Shown here piece by piece: positions 9,901 through 19,976 of a stretch of 64,000 bases of DNA (position 1 is its first letter; every line of letters begins with the position of its first letter). The translations under genes and the position numbers were made by a program. Under the pieces are notes generated by a model. The model did not search any database, had not been told where the DNA came from, and saw nothing but the letters and a program-made list of their open reading frames with translations. Origin of the DNA: CAJXSN01 sp947492235 (lineage in GTDB: Bacteria > Pseudomonadota > Alphaproteobacteria > Sphingomonadales > Sphingomonadaceae); contig NZ_CP170453.1 of assembly GCF_042492175.1 (NCBI RefSeq), positions 2,822,479 through 2,886,478 of the forward strand. Direction: 5' to 3'.

Positions 9901-10415
9901 CGGGTGAAGCCGGTCTGGAGCGCGACACCAGCGCGCTAAGCCCGCAAATTACCGTCGATGCGCCGATTATGATCCCCGAGGACTATGTGCCCGATCTCGC
10001 GGTGCGCATGGCGCTGTATCGCCGCCTCAATCAGGCACAGGACAAGGCCGAAATCGAAAGCATGGCCGCAGAGATGATCGACCGCTTTGGCCCCCTGCCC
10101 GATGCAACCCGCAATCTGGTCCGGCTGCTGGAAATCAAGCATCAGGCGATTATCGCCAATATTTCGAAAATCGATGTCGGCGCGCGCGGGACGCTGGTGA
10201 CATTCCATCAGGACGACTTCCCCGACGGACCCGGCCTGCTCGCCTATGTCGACCGGCTGAAAGGCACTGCGAAATTGCGCCCCGATATGAAGCTGGTGAT
10301 TAACCGCGCATGGGACAGCCCCGAAAGCCGCCTGAATGGCTTGTTCCAATTGACCAAGGGTCTGAGCGGGATTGCGGCCAAGGCGCGCAAGGCGAAGGAA
10401 AAGCAGGCGGCCTAA
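6921..10415 (+). CDS. mfd: Transcription-repair coupling factor Mfd
   Basis: A 1164-residue protein of full family length. The N-terminal UvrB-like module includes the FPAWDCLPYDRASP segment; the RNA-polymerase-interacting domain begins near residue 486 (GDLVVHIEHGIGKYLGL, CarD/RID-like); translocase motifs follow, with Walker A GDVGFGKT near residue 634, DEEQRFG near 734, TATPIPRT and the QLRGRVGR motif VI; the C-terminal TRCF domain ends the protein. Mfd removes stalled RNA polymerase from template lesions and recruits UvrA. Its stop codon overlaps the stop of the convergent EAL gene by two bases. Confidence 0.97.
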   Translation: MPDLSRILKADGPLTLASVARGAQPLVMADLARAAKGRAVFIAPDEAAMRSVAEAARFFAPELQVLEFPAWDCLPYDRASPALSISATRLATLHDLQAGKTGSQLVVTTVNAALQRVLTPFRIRESVRELKAGFEIGHASLSALLSRQGYTRSDTVVDHGEYAMRGSIVDIFPSGLEQGLRLDFFGDELESLRLFDPSTQRTTGTLDKFLLLPASEALLDEDSIKRFRSRYREQFGASATQDPLYEAVSDSRRQAGMEHWLPLFEDRLVTLFDHLSANDALVIDNAALPAVDERLSDIADYREARTNATGQSKGGYRPLDPETLYLDADEWQRAMQAAPIHRSVIFAEPESDKVLDFGFSSARDFAPERARGDNIYEAAAKHLGTLGKAKKRSILATYSEGSRSRIASILSEAGAETLLADSWQDALGKSAKGKTVALVLPLETGFANDELELLTEQDVLGDRLVRRKKRRKDSDAFLAEIQALNRGDLVVHIEHGIGKYLGLEAIAAGKSKHDCVMLEYASGDKLYIPVENIDVLTRYGSSEQAVQLDRLGGEAWQRRRAKLRERIQAIAGELMKTAAARALRKAPVLEAEEATYNQFLDRFPWEETDDQERAIADVLRDLESGRPMDRLVCGDVGFGKTEVALRAAFVAAMNGQQVAMVAPTTLLARQHYQNFTERFAGFPLKIGRLSRLVPPTEMKETREGLENGQIDIVIGTHAILSKSTTFKNLGLVVVDEEQRFGVTHKEKLKQLRADVHMLTLTATPIPRTLQMAMTGLRELSTIQTPPVDRLAVRTYVMEWDDMVMREALLREHHRGGQSFIVVPRISDMEQLEAWLREHVPEVKIVTAHGQMGAGQVEERMSAFYEKKYDVLLSTTIVESGLDIPSANTIIIHRADRFGLAQLYQLRGRVGRAKLRAYAYLTYGQDTQLSEVAEKRLKVLGDLDSLGAGFQLASHDLDIRGAGNLVGDEQSGHIREVGFELYQSMLEDAILAAKAGEAGLERDTSALSPQITVDAPIMIPEDYVPDLAVRMALYRRLNQAQDKAEIESMAAEMIDRFGPLPDATRNLVRLLEIKHQAIIANISKIDVGARGTLVTFHQDDFPDGPGLLAYVDRLKGTAKLRPDMKLVINRAWDSPESRLNGLFQLTKGLSGIAAKARKAKEKQAA

Positions 10416-11719
10416 GCGGCTGCGGCCCTCGCCATCGCGAGTTTGGCAAAAGCATCCGGCTTCATAGGGCGCGCCCGCAGGAAACCCTGATAACTTGAGC
10501 ACCCTTCTCCGGCGACAATGCGCCGCTTCTCCTCGGTGTCGATCCCCTCGGCGACGACCGTCAGATCGAGCGCCCTCGCCATGGCTACAATCGCCCGCAA
10601 AACCGCCAGATCGCGGGAGTTTTCGGCGATGCCTTCCACCATGGTCCGGTCCAGCTTCAACGCGCTGAGAGGCAGCAGTTTGAGATAGCGGAAATTGCAG
10701 AATCCCGCCCCGAAATCATCCAGCGACAGAGCGATCCCCGCCGACTGGATTTTCGCAAGAACAGCCGCTGCCATGTCGAGATCGGCCAGCAGAACCTGCT
10801 CGGTGATTTCCAGTGTCAGGCGATGCGGATCGAACCCGCTCTGGCCGAGCAATGCCAGAAAATCATTCGCAAAATTGGGAGAGGCGAGATCGTTGGGAGT
10901 AATATTGAGCGATAGCCGCAATAGCTCCGGCCACTCTCGCGCAATGTCCAGCGCCCGCTCCGCAACATGGCGCGACAGGGCCGAGGTCTGGTCGGCGCGT
11001 TGGGCTATCGCAAACAGCGGTCCTGCCCCGATGAGCCCCAAAACCGGATGCTGCCACCGCGCCAGAGCCTCGGCCCCGATCAGGACGTCTTCTGGCAGTG
11101 CATATTGCGGTTGAAAGCGCACTTCGATCTCGCCGCGCGCCATCGCGCCCATCAGATCGGCCTCCAGTTGCGCTCCGCTGATCCCGTCGGGGGCCTTCTG
11201 CCTGTCGATCCATTCCGTGCGGCGACCCGGCTGGCCCTTCATCCGGCCCAGCGCTTCGGCAAGCCGGTCTAGCAGGGCCCGCGAATCTTCACCCGGTGCC
11301 GCGCGTATCAGGGCAATCCGTGGCCACAGACGCAGGCTGGCATCAGATTCAACCGCCGCTATCGGCAGCGCCACGGCATCGGCCAGCGCCTCGGCCAGCC
11401 ATTGCCACCGCTCGCGCGTGCAATCCTCCCGCAGCGCTAACAGGAACTTTCCCCCGCCAAGACGCGCGGCAATCCAGTCGGACAGCTCGAACTCGTCCTC
11501 CCCGAAATGCATCAGCCGCCGCGCCACCTCGGCCAGGGCGCCATCCCCTGTGGCCTCGCCAAAGGCCAGATTGACGGTTTCGAACCGGCCAAGGCTCAGC
11601 ACCATTGCGTGCACCGGCACGCCCTCGCGCGCCAGCCACTGGTCAAGCCGCTCCAGAGACGCAGCACGCCCCGGCAAACCTGTCAGCTCATCCCGTTCCA
11701 TTGCGACCATTGCATTCAT
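10412..11719 (-). CDS. Degenerate GGDEF plus EAL domain protein (putative c-di-GMP phosphodiesterase)
   Basis: 435 residues without a membrane segment or sensor domain. The N-terminal half resembles a GGDEF domain (starts ELTGLPGR) but the active-site motif reads LGGGKFLL instead of GGDEF, so cyclase activity is unlikely. The C-terminal EAL domain has AEALARW near residue 215, LEITEQ, SLDDFGAGFCNF near 330, KLDR and VVAEGID: the glutamates, the DD pair and the lysine expected of an active c-di-GMP phosphodiesterase. The start at 11719 directly opens the GGDEF-like region. It is convergent with mfd and divergent from nadK. Confidence 0.88.
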   Translation of the reverse strand: MNAMVAMERDELTGLPGRAASLERLDQWLAREGVPVHAMVLSLGRFETVNLAFGEATGDGALAEVARRLMHFGEDEFELSDWIAARLGGGKFLLALREDCTRERWQWLAEALADAVALPIAAVESDASLRLWPRIALIRAAPGEDSRALLDRLAEALGRMKGQPGRRTEWIDRQKAPDGISGAQLEADLMGAMARGEIEVRFQPQYALPEDVLIGAEALARWQHPVLGLIGAGPLFAIAQRADQTSALSRHVAERALDIAREWPELLRLSLNITPNDLASPNFANDFLALLGQSGFDPHRLTLEITEQVLLADLDMAAAVLAKIQSAGIALSLDDFGAGFCNFRYLKLLPLSALKLDRTMVEGIAENSRDLAVLRAIVAMARALDLTVVAEGIDTEEKRRIVAGEGCSSYQGFLRARPMKPDAFAKLAMARAAAA

Positions 11720-11820
11720 ATCCTTGGCCCTAGTCCCGCTTCGTGCCTGTGTCTTTGGCCTTTGACGAAGCCGTCATCTTATGGGACGGCAGCGCAAGAT
11801 TAGCGGGTTCGGAGACAGGC

Positions 11821-12609
11821 ATGGGCGGTTCGCATCAATTCACGAAGCTGGCATTGCTGGCCGTCGAGACCGAGCGGGCGCAGCAGGCGGCCGCCGAATT
11901 GTCAGCGCAATATGAATTTGTCGCGCTGGACGATGCCGATGCGGTGGTGGTTCTGGGCGGTGATGGTTTCATGCTCCAGACACTCCACCAGATGCTCGAT
12001 GACCATCAGCTGAAGCCGGTTTACGGCATTAATATGGGAACTGTCGGTTTCCTGATGAACAAGCCGCGCAAGCGGGTGGACCTGCTTTCCTCCGTCAACC
12101 GCGCGATCGACCGCGACATCGCCCCGCTGTGGATGGAAGCCATCACCCAGGACGGCAAGACCCACACCCGGTTTGCCATCAACGAAGTCTCGCTCCTGCG
12201 CGAAACCCGCCAGACTGCGAAGATCGAGGTCAGCGTGCGCGACAAGGTCCGGATTCAGGAGCTCGTGTGCGACGGTGTGCTGGTGGCCACTCCTGCAGGC
12301 TCGACAGCGTATAATTTCAGCGCCAACGGCCCGATCCTGCCGCTCGATTCCGAATTGATCGCCCTTACCCCGATCAGCGCGTTCCGCCCGCGCCGCTGGC
12401 GCGGCGCCGTTCTGCCGGAGCGCAATGACGTGACGTTCAAAGTGCGCGAGCCCGATAAGCGCCCGGTTGCGGTGGTCGCCGACCAGACCGAATTTCGCGA
12501 TATCGCGGAAGTCCGCATCTCGATCTCCCGCGAACAGCAACTGACGCTGCTGTTCGACAAGGGTCACACGCTGGACGAGCGGATTGTGGCCGAGCAATTC
12601 GTCACCTGA
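11821..12609 (+). CDS. nadK: NAD kinase
   Basis: A 262-residue protein from ATG 11821, which places the family N-terminus (FTKLALLAVETERAQQAAAEL) at once; an upstream GTG at 11743 would add a stretch with no family similarity. NadK motifs are clear: LGGDGFML near residue 44 (GGDG), NEVS near 120 and TPAGSTAYN near 156. The enzyme phosphorylates NAD to NADP. Its short length matches the alphaproteobacterial type, which lacks the long N-terminus of enterobacterial enzymes. About 130 bp separate it from the tRNA-Asn gene; I see no convincing terminator there. Confidence 0.95.
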   Translation: MGGSHQFTKLALLAVETERAQQAAAELSAQYEFVALDDADAVVVLGGDGFMLQTLHQMLDDHQLKPVYGINMGTVGFLMNKPRKRVDLLSSVNRAIDRDIAPLWMEAITQDGKTHTRFAINEVSLLRETRQTAKIEVSVRDKVRIQELVCDGVLVATPAGSTAYNFSANGPILPLDSELIALTPISAFRPRRWRGAVLPERNDVTFKVREPDKRPVAVVADQTEFRDIAEVRISISREQQLTLLFDKGHTLDERIVAEQFVT

Positions 12610-12741
12610 ACTCCGGGTATTTTTCCCGGCGAAGGCAGGTTTTTTGCCTCAAGCTTCATTTGAGCGAGAACGGGCCTTGCCAAAGGTTTTACGCCCCCAT
12701 ATAGGCCCAGCCCTGCCCCCTCCATACCGCTTGGGGGCTGC

Positions 12742-12816
12742 TCCCCGATAGCTCAGCGGTAGAGTAGGTGACTGTTAATCACTTGGTCGTTGGTTCGAAT
12801 CCAACTCGGGGAGCCA
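12742..12816 (+). tRNA. tRNA-Asn (GTT)
   Basis: A 75-base cloverleaf with encoded CCA. Acceptor TCCCCGA pairs with TCGGGGA before G-CCA; the D arm contains AGCTCAGCGGTAGAG; the anticodon arm GGTGA-CTGTTAA-TCACT gives anticodon GTT; the T arm has TTGGTTCGAATCCAA. All expected invariant bases are present. Confidence 0.97.
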
Positions 12817-12822
12817 TTTTCT

Positions 12823-13560
12823 TCACATCGAAAGCAGCAAGCGCCCGCCGACCCAGATGGTCAGCGCGGCGGTCAGCATGCGGATGACCCGTGCAGGAAA
12901 CACTCTTAGCGCGAGCAGGCTTCCGATCTGTCCGCCGATCACCACCGCGATCATGAGGGGCAGGCCGAATGCTGCGGCTTCGCCAAGCCGGTCGGACCCG
13001 TTCTTGAGCAATTGCCCCGCCAGCCCGAACAAGGAATTGACAAGAATAAAGAGGCTGGCCGTGGCCGCGATCGCACGCGTCTCGTTCCAGCGTGTGAGAT
13101 GCAGAAGCGGCGCAAGGAATATACCGCCGCCTATGCCCACAAGGCCCGACAAGAACCCCAGCGGAAGAGCGACAACAGGCATAAGCCGCACCCAGCGTGT
13201 CGGTGTGTCGCTCTGGCTGCGCTGAGGGACGAAGAGGGCCAGCCCTGCCAGCACCAGGCAGCCGCCAAGCAGGATGAAGAAAGCATCCTCACGGATCGGT
13301 GTCAGCCCGCCAACTAACGCCGCCGGCGCGGCTAAGGCTGTCAGCAGCAAAGCACCCTTCCACGGCGTTACACCGGCACGGGCAAAGCGGATGCTGCTGC
13401 CTGCCACCACCGCGACATTACAGATCAGTGATAGGATCGGGAGCAATCGGTAATCGAACCCCGAAAGCGCCAGAAGAGCGCTGTAGGTCGAGCCGCCTCC
13501 GAACCCGACCGACGCGTAGAGCAGTGCCGTGACGAAGAAGGCGGCGGCGAGCCAGATCAT
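12823..13560 (-). CDS. TauE/SafE (TSUP) family membrane permease
   Basis: 245 residues that are almost wholly hydrophobic, with about eight predicted membrane segments arranged as two repeats. The family motif near the N-terminus is VGFGGGSTYSALL, and a second-half equivalent, LSGLVGIGGGIFLAPLL, is clear. TSUP proteins export sulfite/sulfoacetate or move other small organosulfur or carboxylate anions; the substrate cannot be read from sequence. It starts 31 bp from the end of the sulfotransferase gene on the same strand and ends 7 bp from the tRNA-Asn gene on the other strand. Confidence 0.9.
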   Translation of the reverse strand: MIWLAAAFFVTALLYASVGFGGGSTYSALLALSGFDYRLLPILSLICNVAVVAGSSIRFARAGVTPWKGALLLTALAAPAALVGGLTPIREDAFFILLGGCLVLAGLALFVPQRSQSDTPTRWVRLMPVVALPLGFLSGLVGIGGGIFLAPLLHLTRWNETRAIAATASLFILVNSLFGLAGQLLKNGSDRLGEAAAFGLPLMIAVVIGGQIGSLLALRVFPARVIRMLTAALTIWVGGRLLLSM

Positions 13561-13593
13561 CAGAAAATTTGGCGCAGGTGATATGCCAAGATC

Positions 13594-14307
13594 TCACCTA
13601 GGCACGTCATAGCCAAATCGCTCGCACACGGGGGCCGCAAGAAACCGGACGGTTTCCACCAATCCATCTGACCCAGCAAACATCCTCTGCGGTCCGGTGT
13701 TGCTGGGGCGGAAATGGGCCTTTGCTGAAAAACTGGCAAACGTTTCACCAAGGCCCGCCAGACCGGGACGTAGCGCCTCAAGTCGGGCGACATCCTCTGC
13801 AATATGCTCGTACCGGATCATGTGATCGACGACATATTCGCCATGACAGTAATACTGCTTCTCGTTCACAGTAACGAATTTTGAATGCGTTCGAGCCCAG
13901 TTGGCGAACGCTGCTGGATCGTCATTCGCGTGACCCTGATTGTAAAACTGCGAAACCAGTACGTCGAAGGGGTCGCGCACGATCGAAACTTTCAAGGCCT
14001 TATCGAAGACGCCGGGCGCCAGTCGTTCCCGCGCTTCATGAGCCGAGGTATGGTTGTAGAATTTGTATGGATAGCGAAGCTCACGGGCAACGGGTTTGAG
14101 CTGGCGGCGCGTCAATTCCCACGGCCGGTATCGGTAATTGCGCTTGCCAGCATAGCCGCGCCTGATCCGCTCCCGTTCCTCCTCGGGGAGGATAGGCGTG
14201 ATGATGTCCCCGCGCCCCGCAAACCGCGACAGAGCCATCTCGAAAGATGTCCCTGCCACTTTGCGCGGCTTCAAAAACAATACATTATGCTGCTTCAGCA
14301 GTATCAA
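13594..14307 (-). CDS. Sulfotransferase-like protein
   Basis: About 237 residues with a proposed TTG start at 14307, preceded by an AGGGGG ribosome binding site 7-8 bases upstream. No ATG lies near the expected N-terminus, and the longer in-frame extension would run into the 3' end of secA. Sulfotransferase signatures are present: the 5'-phosphosulfate loop LKPRKVAGTSFE just after the start and the 3'-phosphate motif SIVRDPFDVLVSQFY near the middle. Such enzymes transfer sulfate from PAPS to an acceptor (carbohydrate, lipid or small molecule), here unknown. It follows secA on the same strand with a 61-base gap. The start codon is the least certain part. Confidence 0.75.
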   Translation of the reverse strand: MILLKQHNVLFLKPRKVAGTSFEMALSRFAGRGDIITPILPEEERERIRRGYAGKRNYRYRPWELTRRQLKPVARELRYPYKFYNHTSAHEARERLAPGVFDKALKVSIVRDPFDVLVSQFYNQGHANDDPAAFANWARTHSKFVTVNEKQYYCHGEYVVDHMIRYEHIAEDVARLEALRPGLAGLGETFASFSAKAHFRPSNTGPQRMFAGSDGLVETVRFLAAPVCERFGYDVPR

Positions 14308-14368
14308 GTGTGAAGCCCCCTGCAACCTCGCTGGCGAGTAGGCGGCGCGATTGCCGCCCACATTTCCC

Positions 14369-17110
<2,742 letters not shown>

Positions 17111-17209
17111 GAACTGTCCACCTTGGCGTAAGAATTTTGAACGAATTACGGGAGATGCGCGCCGGTCCTGATGCGGACGGCGAGGCTGATAGTCTTGCGC
17201 TGGTGCGGC

Positions 17210-17482
17210 TTAGGTGTGCGCGCGGTCGATCCGCAGGCGCACGGGCGGCACTTCCGGGCAGAACCGGGTTGCGGGTTCTGCATGCGGGAATGCACTGGTC
17301 AGGCTTCGCTTCGATGCCACGCCATGGATCATTGCGGCGGGTGCGGCTTGCAGGCTCTGATCCGCAAGAGCGCTCGCTTCACAAGCTGCAGCTGCGCCTT
17401 GCGCTGGCTGCGCCTGCACCGGCGCGCCGATAACGGCAAAGCCGCTCAATACGGCAAGCAGGGTGAGGAAACGGCGCATCAT
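17210..17482 (-). CDS. Small exported protein upstream of secA; candidate secretion monitor
   Basis: 90 residues starting with a tandem Met (MMRRF). A strong signal peptide (LTLLAVLSGFAVIGA, cleavage near VQAQ) is followed by an Ala-rich low-complexity region with two cysteines and a basic C-terminal end VRLRIDRAHT. No enzymatic domain is seen. It lies directly upstream of secA in the same orientation, with 99 bases between its stop and the secA start. E. coli SecM has the same position, an export signal and a C-terminal arrest sequence ending IRAGP; the arginine-containing RIDRA end here is reminiscent but not homologous by eye. Gene reality is likely; the regulatory role is inference only. 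It is divergent from argJ. Confidence 0.6.
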   Translation of the reverse strand: MMRRFLTLLAVLSGFAVIGAPVQAQPAQGAAAACEASALADQSLQAAPAAMIHGVASKRSLTSAFPHAEPATRFCPEVPPVRLRIDRAHT

Positions 17483-17577
17483 TGTGTCGCCCAGATAGGG
17501 AGGGTTTCCTAACAAGTCCATGCAGGGCCGATCCTAGGTCTGGAAAAAGACCCCGCGCTGGCATAGTCGCTGCGCCT

Positions 17578-18804
17578 ATGGACCTTGCCCCCTCCCCGCT
17601 CGCTCGCCCTTTTCCCGAATTGCCGGCCATCGCAGGCGTTACACTGCGAACCGTGCGTGCCGGGTATAAAGACTGGGACCGCGCGGACCTGACCTTAGCG
17701 GAGCTGAGCGAAGGCACTGCTGTGGCAGGCGTCTTCACCCAAAGCGCGTGCGCCTCCAGCGAGGTGGAACTGGGCCGCGAGCAGGTGAAGTCCGGGCGGG
17801 CGCGGGCACTGGTGGTCAACGCCGGGAATGCCAACGCCTTCACCGGATATCGCGGGCGCGAGGCGGTGGAAGCCATCATGGAGCAAGTCGCGGGCGGCAT
17901 CGGCTGCTCACGCGAAGAGGTGTTCGTCTCCTCCACCGGCGTGATCGGAGTGCCGCTGCCCAAGGACGTGGCTGTCGCCGGTGTAGATACCGCAATGACG
18001 GCGGAGCCGGTCGGCTGGGAAGCAGCCGCCAAGGCCATCGGGACGACCGATACCTTTACCAAGGGCGCAGGCGCTGCGGCGATGGTAGGCAGACAGCGCG
18101 TGGAGCTGTCCGGGATTATCAAAGGCAGCGGCATGATCGCGCCGGATATGGCGACGATGCTGGGCTATATCTTCACCGATGCAGCAGTGGAGCCAGCCTT
18201 CCTCCAGCAACTTCTGGGCGAGATCAACGCGCGGACTTTTTCCTGCATCACGGTCGACGGAGACACCTCGACCAGCGACACGGTGCTGGTTTTCGCCACA
18301 GGCAAGGCTAGCAATGTGCCTTTGGCTTCCTTCGATGATGCGGGGGCTGACGCCTTTGCCGCAGCCTTGGAGCAGGTCTGCGGCGAGCTGGCGCAATTGG
18401 TGGTGCGCGACGGCGAAGGCGCGAGCAAATTTATCGAGGTGTCCGTCACCGGTGCGGCTAGCAATGACAGCGCGCGCCGCGTGGGCATGGCGATTGCCAA
18501 TTCGCCGCTGGTGAAAACTGCGATTGCCGGAGAAGACGCGAATTGGGGCCGCGTCGTCATGGCCGTGGGCAAGGCGGGCGAGCCAGCTGACCGCGACAAA
18601 CTTTCCATCGGATTTGGCGGACACTGGGCCGCACGCGACGGGCAACCGGTGGATGATTTCGACGAAGCTCCTCTTGCGGCGCATTTGAAGGGAGAGGACA
18701 TTACCGTAGAAGTCGATCTCGGAATAGGCGATGGCCGCGCCTCTGTGTGGACCTGTGATCTCACCCATGGCTACATCGCCATCAACGCGGATTACCGCTC
18801 GTGA
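17578..18804 (+). CDS. argJ: Bifunctional glutamate N-acetyltransferase / amino-acid acetyltransferase ArgJ
   Basis: 408 residues from ATG 17578. The autoproteolytic cleavage motif is APDMATMLGYI with the nucleophilic Thr near residue 193, which splits the precursor into alpha and beta chains. Other family segments are ALVVNAGNANAFTG (oxyanion/substrate region), STGVIGVPLP and the C-terminal DLTHGYIAINADYRS. ArgJ recycles acetyl from N-acetylornithine to glutamate in arginine synthesis; some members also use acetyl-CoA. It overlaps the following phosphatase gene by four bases (GTGA). Confidence 0.97.
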   Translation: MDLAPSPLARPFPELPAIAGVTLRTVRAGYKDWDRADLTLAELSEGTAVAGVFTQSACASSEVELGREQVKSGRARALVVNAGNANAFTGYRGREAVEAIMEQVAGGIGCSREEVFVSSTGVIGVPLPKDVAVAGVDTAMTAEPVGWEAAAKAIGTTDTFTKGAGAAAMVGRQRVELSGIIKGSGMIAPDMATMLGYIFTDAAVEPAFLQQLLGEINARTFSCITVDGDTSTSDTVLVFATGKASNVPLASFDDAGADAFAAALEQVCGELAQLVVRDGEGASKFIEVSVTGAASNDSARRVGMAIANSPLVKTAIAGEDANWGRVVMAVGKAGEPADRDKLSIGFGGHWAARDGQPVDDFDEAPLAAHLKGEDITVEVDLGIGDGRASVWTCDLTHGYIAINADYRS

Positions 18805-19607
18805 ACGCGCTCGACCGCCAGATCGAGACGCTGACAAAGCGCGTCACTCAGGAGGTTATCCTCCCGCGCTTCCAAAACCTAGCCAAGGGCGAAATTGTCG
18901 AGAAGGCTTCCGACGATCTCGTCACCATCGCCGACCGCGAGGCAGAGGTGATGCTGGCCGAGGGGCTCGCCGCTATCGATGAAGGTCCGGCGATTGTCGG
19001 GGAGGAAGCGGTCCATGCCGATCCATCCATCATGGATGCGCTATCGGGCGATTGCTGGATTATCGACCCGATCGACGGGACGCATAATTTTGCCCACGGA
19101 CAGCCGCCCTTTGGCATCATCATCGCGCGATCCTCCGGCGGACTGTGCCAATCGGGCTGGATTCTTGATTGCCTATCGGGCCGGTTCTGCTCGGCGCATC
19201 TGGGCCAAGGCGCACAGGTCAATGGCGAGACAATAAACTCTCAGCCAACCGGGGCCGGAGCCAAGCCGATTGCCGCCATTTCGATGATGTTTCTGACCGA
19301 GGAACAGCAGGAAATGGTCAACCGCACCATCGCGCCGCACTACGATCTGGTCGATATACCGCGCTGTGCCGCCGAGCAATATCCGCGCCTCGCGCTGGGT
19401 CAGAACGACGTCTCCAGCTTCAAACGGACGCTCCCGTGGGACCACGCCGCCGGCATTTTGTGGCTGAACGAAGCGGGCGGGAAAGCGGCCCGCGTCGATG
19501 GCACCGAATACCGGGTGGACGAGCCCGATAAGCCGGGACTTATCGGAGCCTCGTCCCCCGAAATATTCGATGCGTTTGTCGCCCGGTTGCAGGCGAACCG
19601 CAGCTAG
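18801..19607 (+). CDS. Inositol monophosphatase family protein (CysQ/HisN/SuhB-like)
   Basis: 268 residues beginning with a GTG that overlaps the argJ stop codon, so translation is probably coupled. Metal-binding motifs of the IMPase fold are present: GEEAVHAD near residue 67, WIIDPIDGTHNFAHG near 85-99 and PWDHAAGILWLNEAGG near 211. Members dephosphorylate inositol phosphate, PAP, fructose-1,6-bisphosphate or histidinol phosphate. The argJ neighbourhood gives no clear choice, although a histidinol-phosphatase-like role in amino-acid synthesis is one possibility. Subfamily not resolved. Confidence 0.88.
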   Translation: MNALDRQIETLTKRVTQEVILPRFQNLAKGEIVEKASDDLVTIADREAEVMLAEGLAAIDEGPAIVGEEAVHADPSIMDALSGDCWIIDPIDGTHNFAHGQPPFGIIIARSSGGLCQSGWILDCLSGRFCSAHLGQGAQVNGETINSQPTGAGAKPIAAISMMFLTEEQQEMVNRTIAPHYDLVDIPRCAAEQYPRLALGQNDVSSFKRTLPWDHAAGILWLNEAGGKAARVDGTEYRVDEPDKPGLIGASSPEIFDAFVARLQANRS

Positions 19608-19608
19608 A

Positions 19609-19929
19609 TCAGAGCTGCTCTTCGATCCAGGACTTGAGCTGGTTCTTGGGGGCCGCGCCGGTCATTTCGGCAATCTTCTCGCCGCCTTTGTAAAGCGCCA
19701 GATAGGGAATGCCGCGCACGCCCAGCTGGCTGGGAGTGTCAGTGTTTTCCATGATGTCCATCTTGGTGATCTTGATCTTGTCACCCAGTTCGTCGCTGAT
19801 TTCTTCCAGCGAGGGACCGATCATCTTGCACGGCCCGCACCATTCGGCCCAGAAATCGACCAAAACGGGGGTTTCGCTGTCGAGGACATCGGCCTTGAAG
19901 CTGGCATCGGTTACGGCGGTGGTGGCCAT
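19609..19929 (-). CDS. trxA: Thioredoxin
   Basis: 106 residues, the usual size. The active site WAEWCGPCK places the redox cysteines at residues 31 and 34; the cis-proline motif is GIPYLALYK. The AGGAGA ribosome binding site lies just before ATG 19929. Thioredoxin reduces protein disulfides such as those of ribonucleotide reductase and PAPS reductase. It lies 47 bases downstream of addA on the same strand, so it may be read through from that operon. The stop is one base from the end of the convergent phosphatase gene. Confidence 0.97.
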   Translation of the reverse strand: MATTAVTDASFKADVLDSETPVLVDFWAEWCGPCKMIGPSLEEISDELGDKIKITKMDIMENTDTPSQLGVRGIPYLALYKGGEKIAEMTGAAPKNQLKSWIEEQL

Positions 19930-19976
19930 GATTGGTTCTCCTAATTGGTTGCACCCTATTTAGGATGCCTGTTCGC

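Noticed and set aside
12610..12665. Possible terminators after nadK (CCGGG/CCCGG and AGGCA/TGCCT repeats)
   Set aside because: Arms are five bases, loops contain the T run and no T run follows; not convincing as rho-independent terminators.
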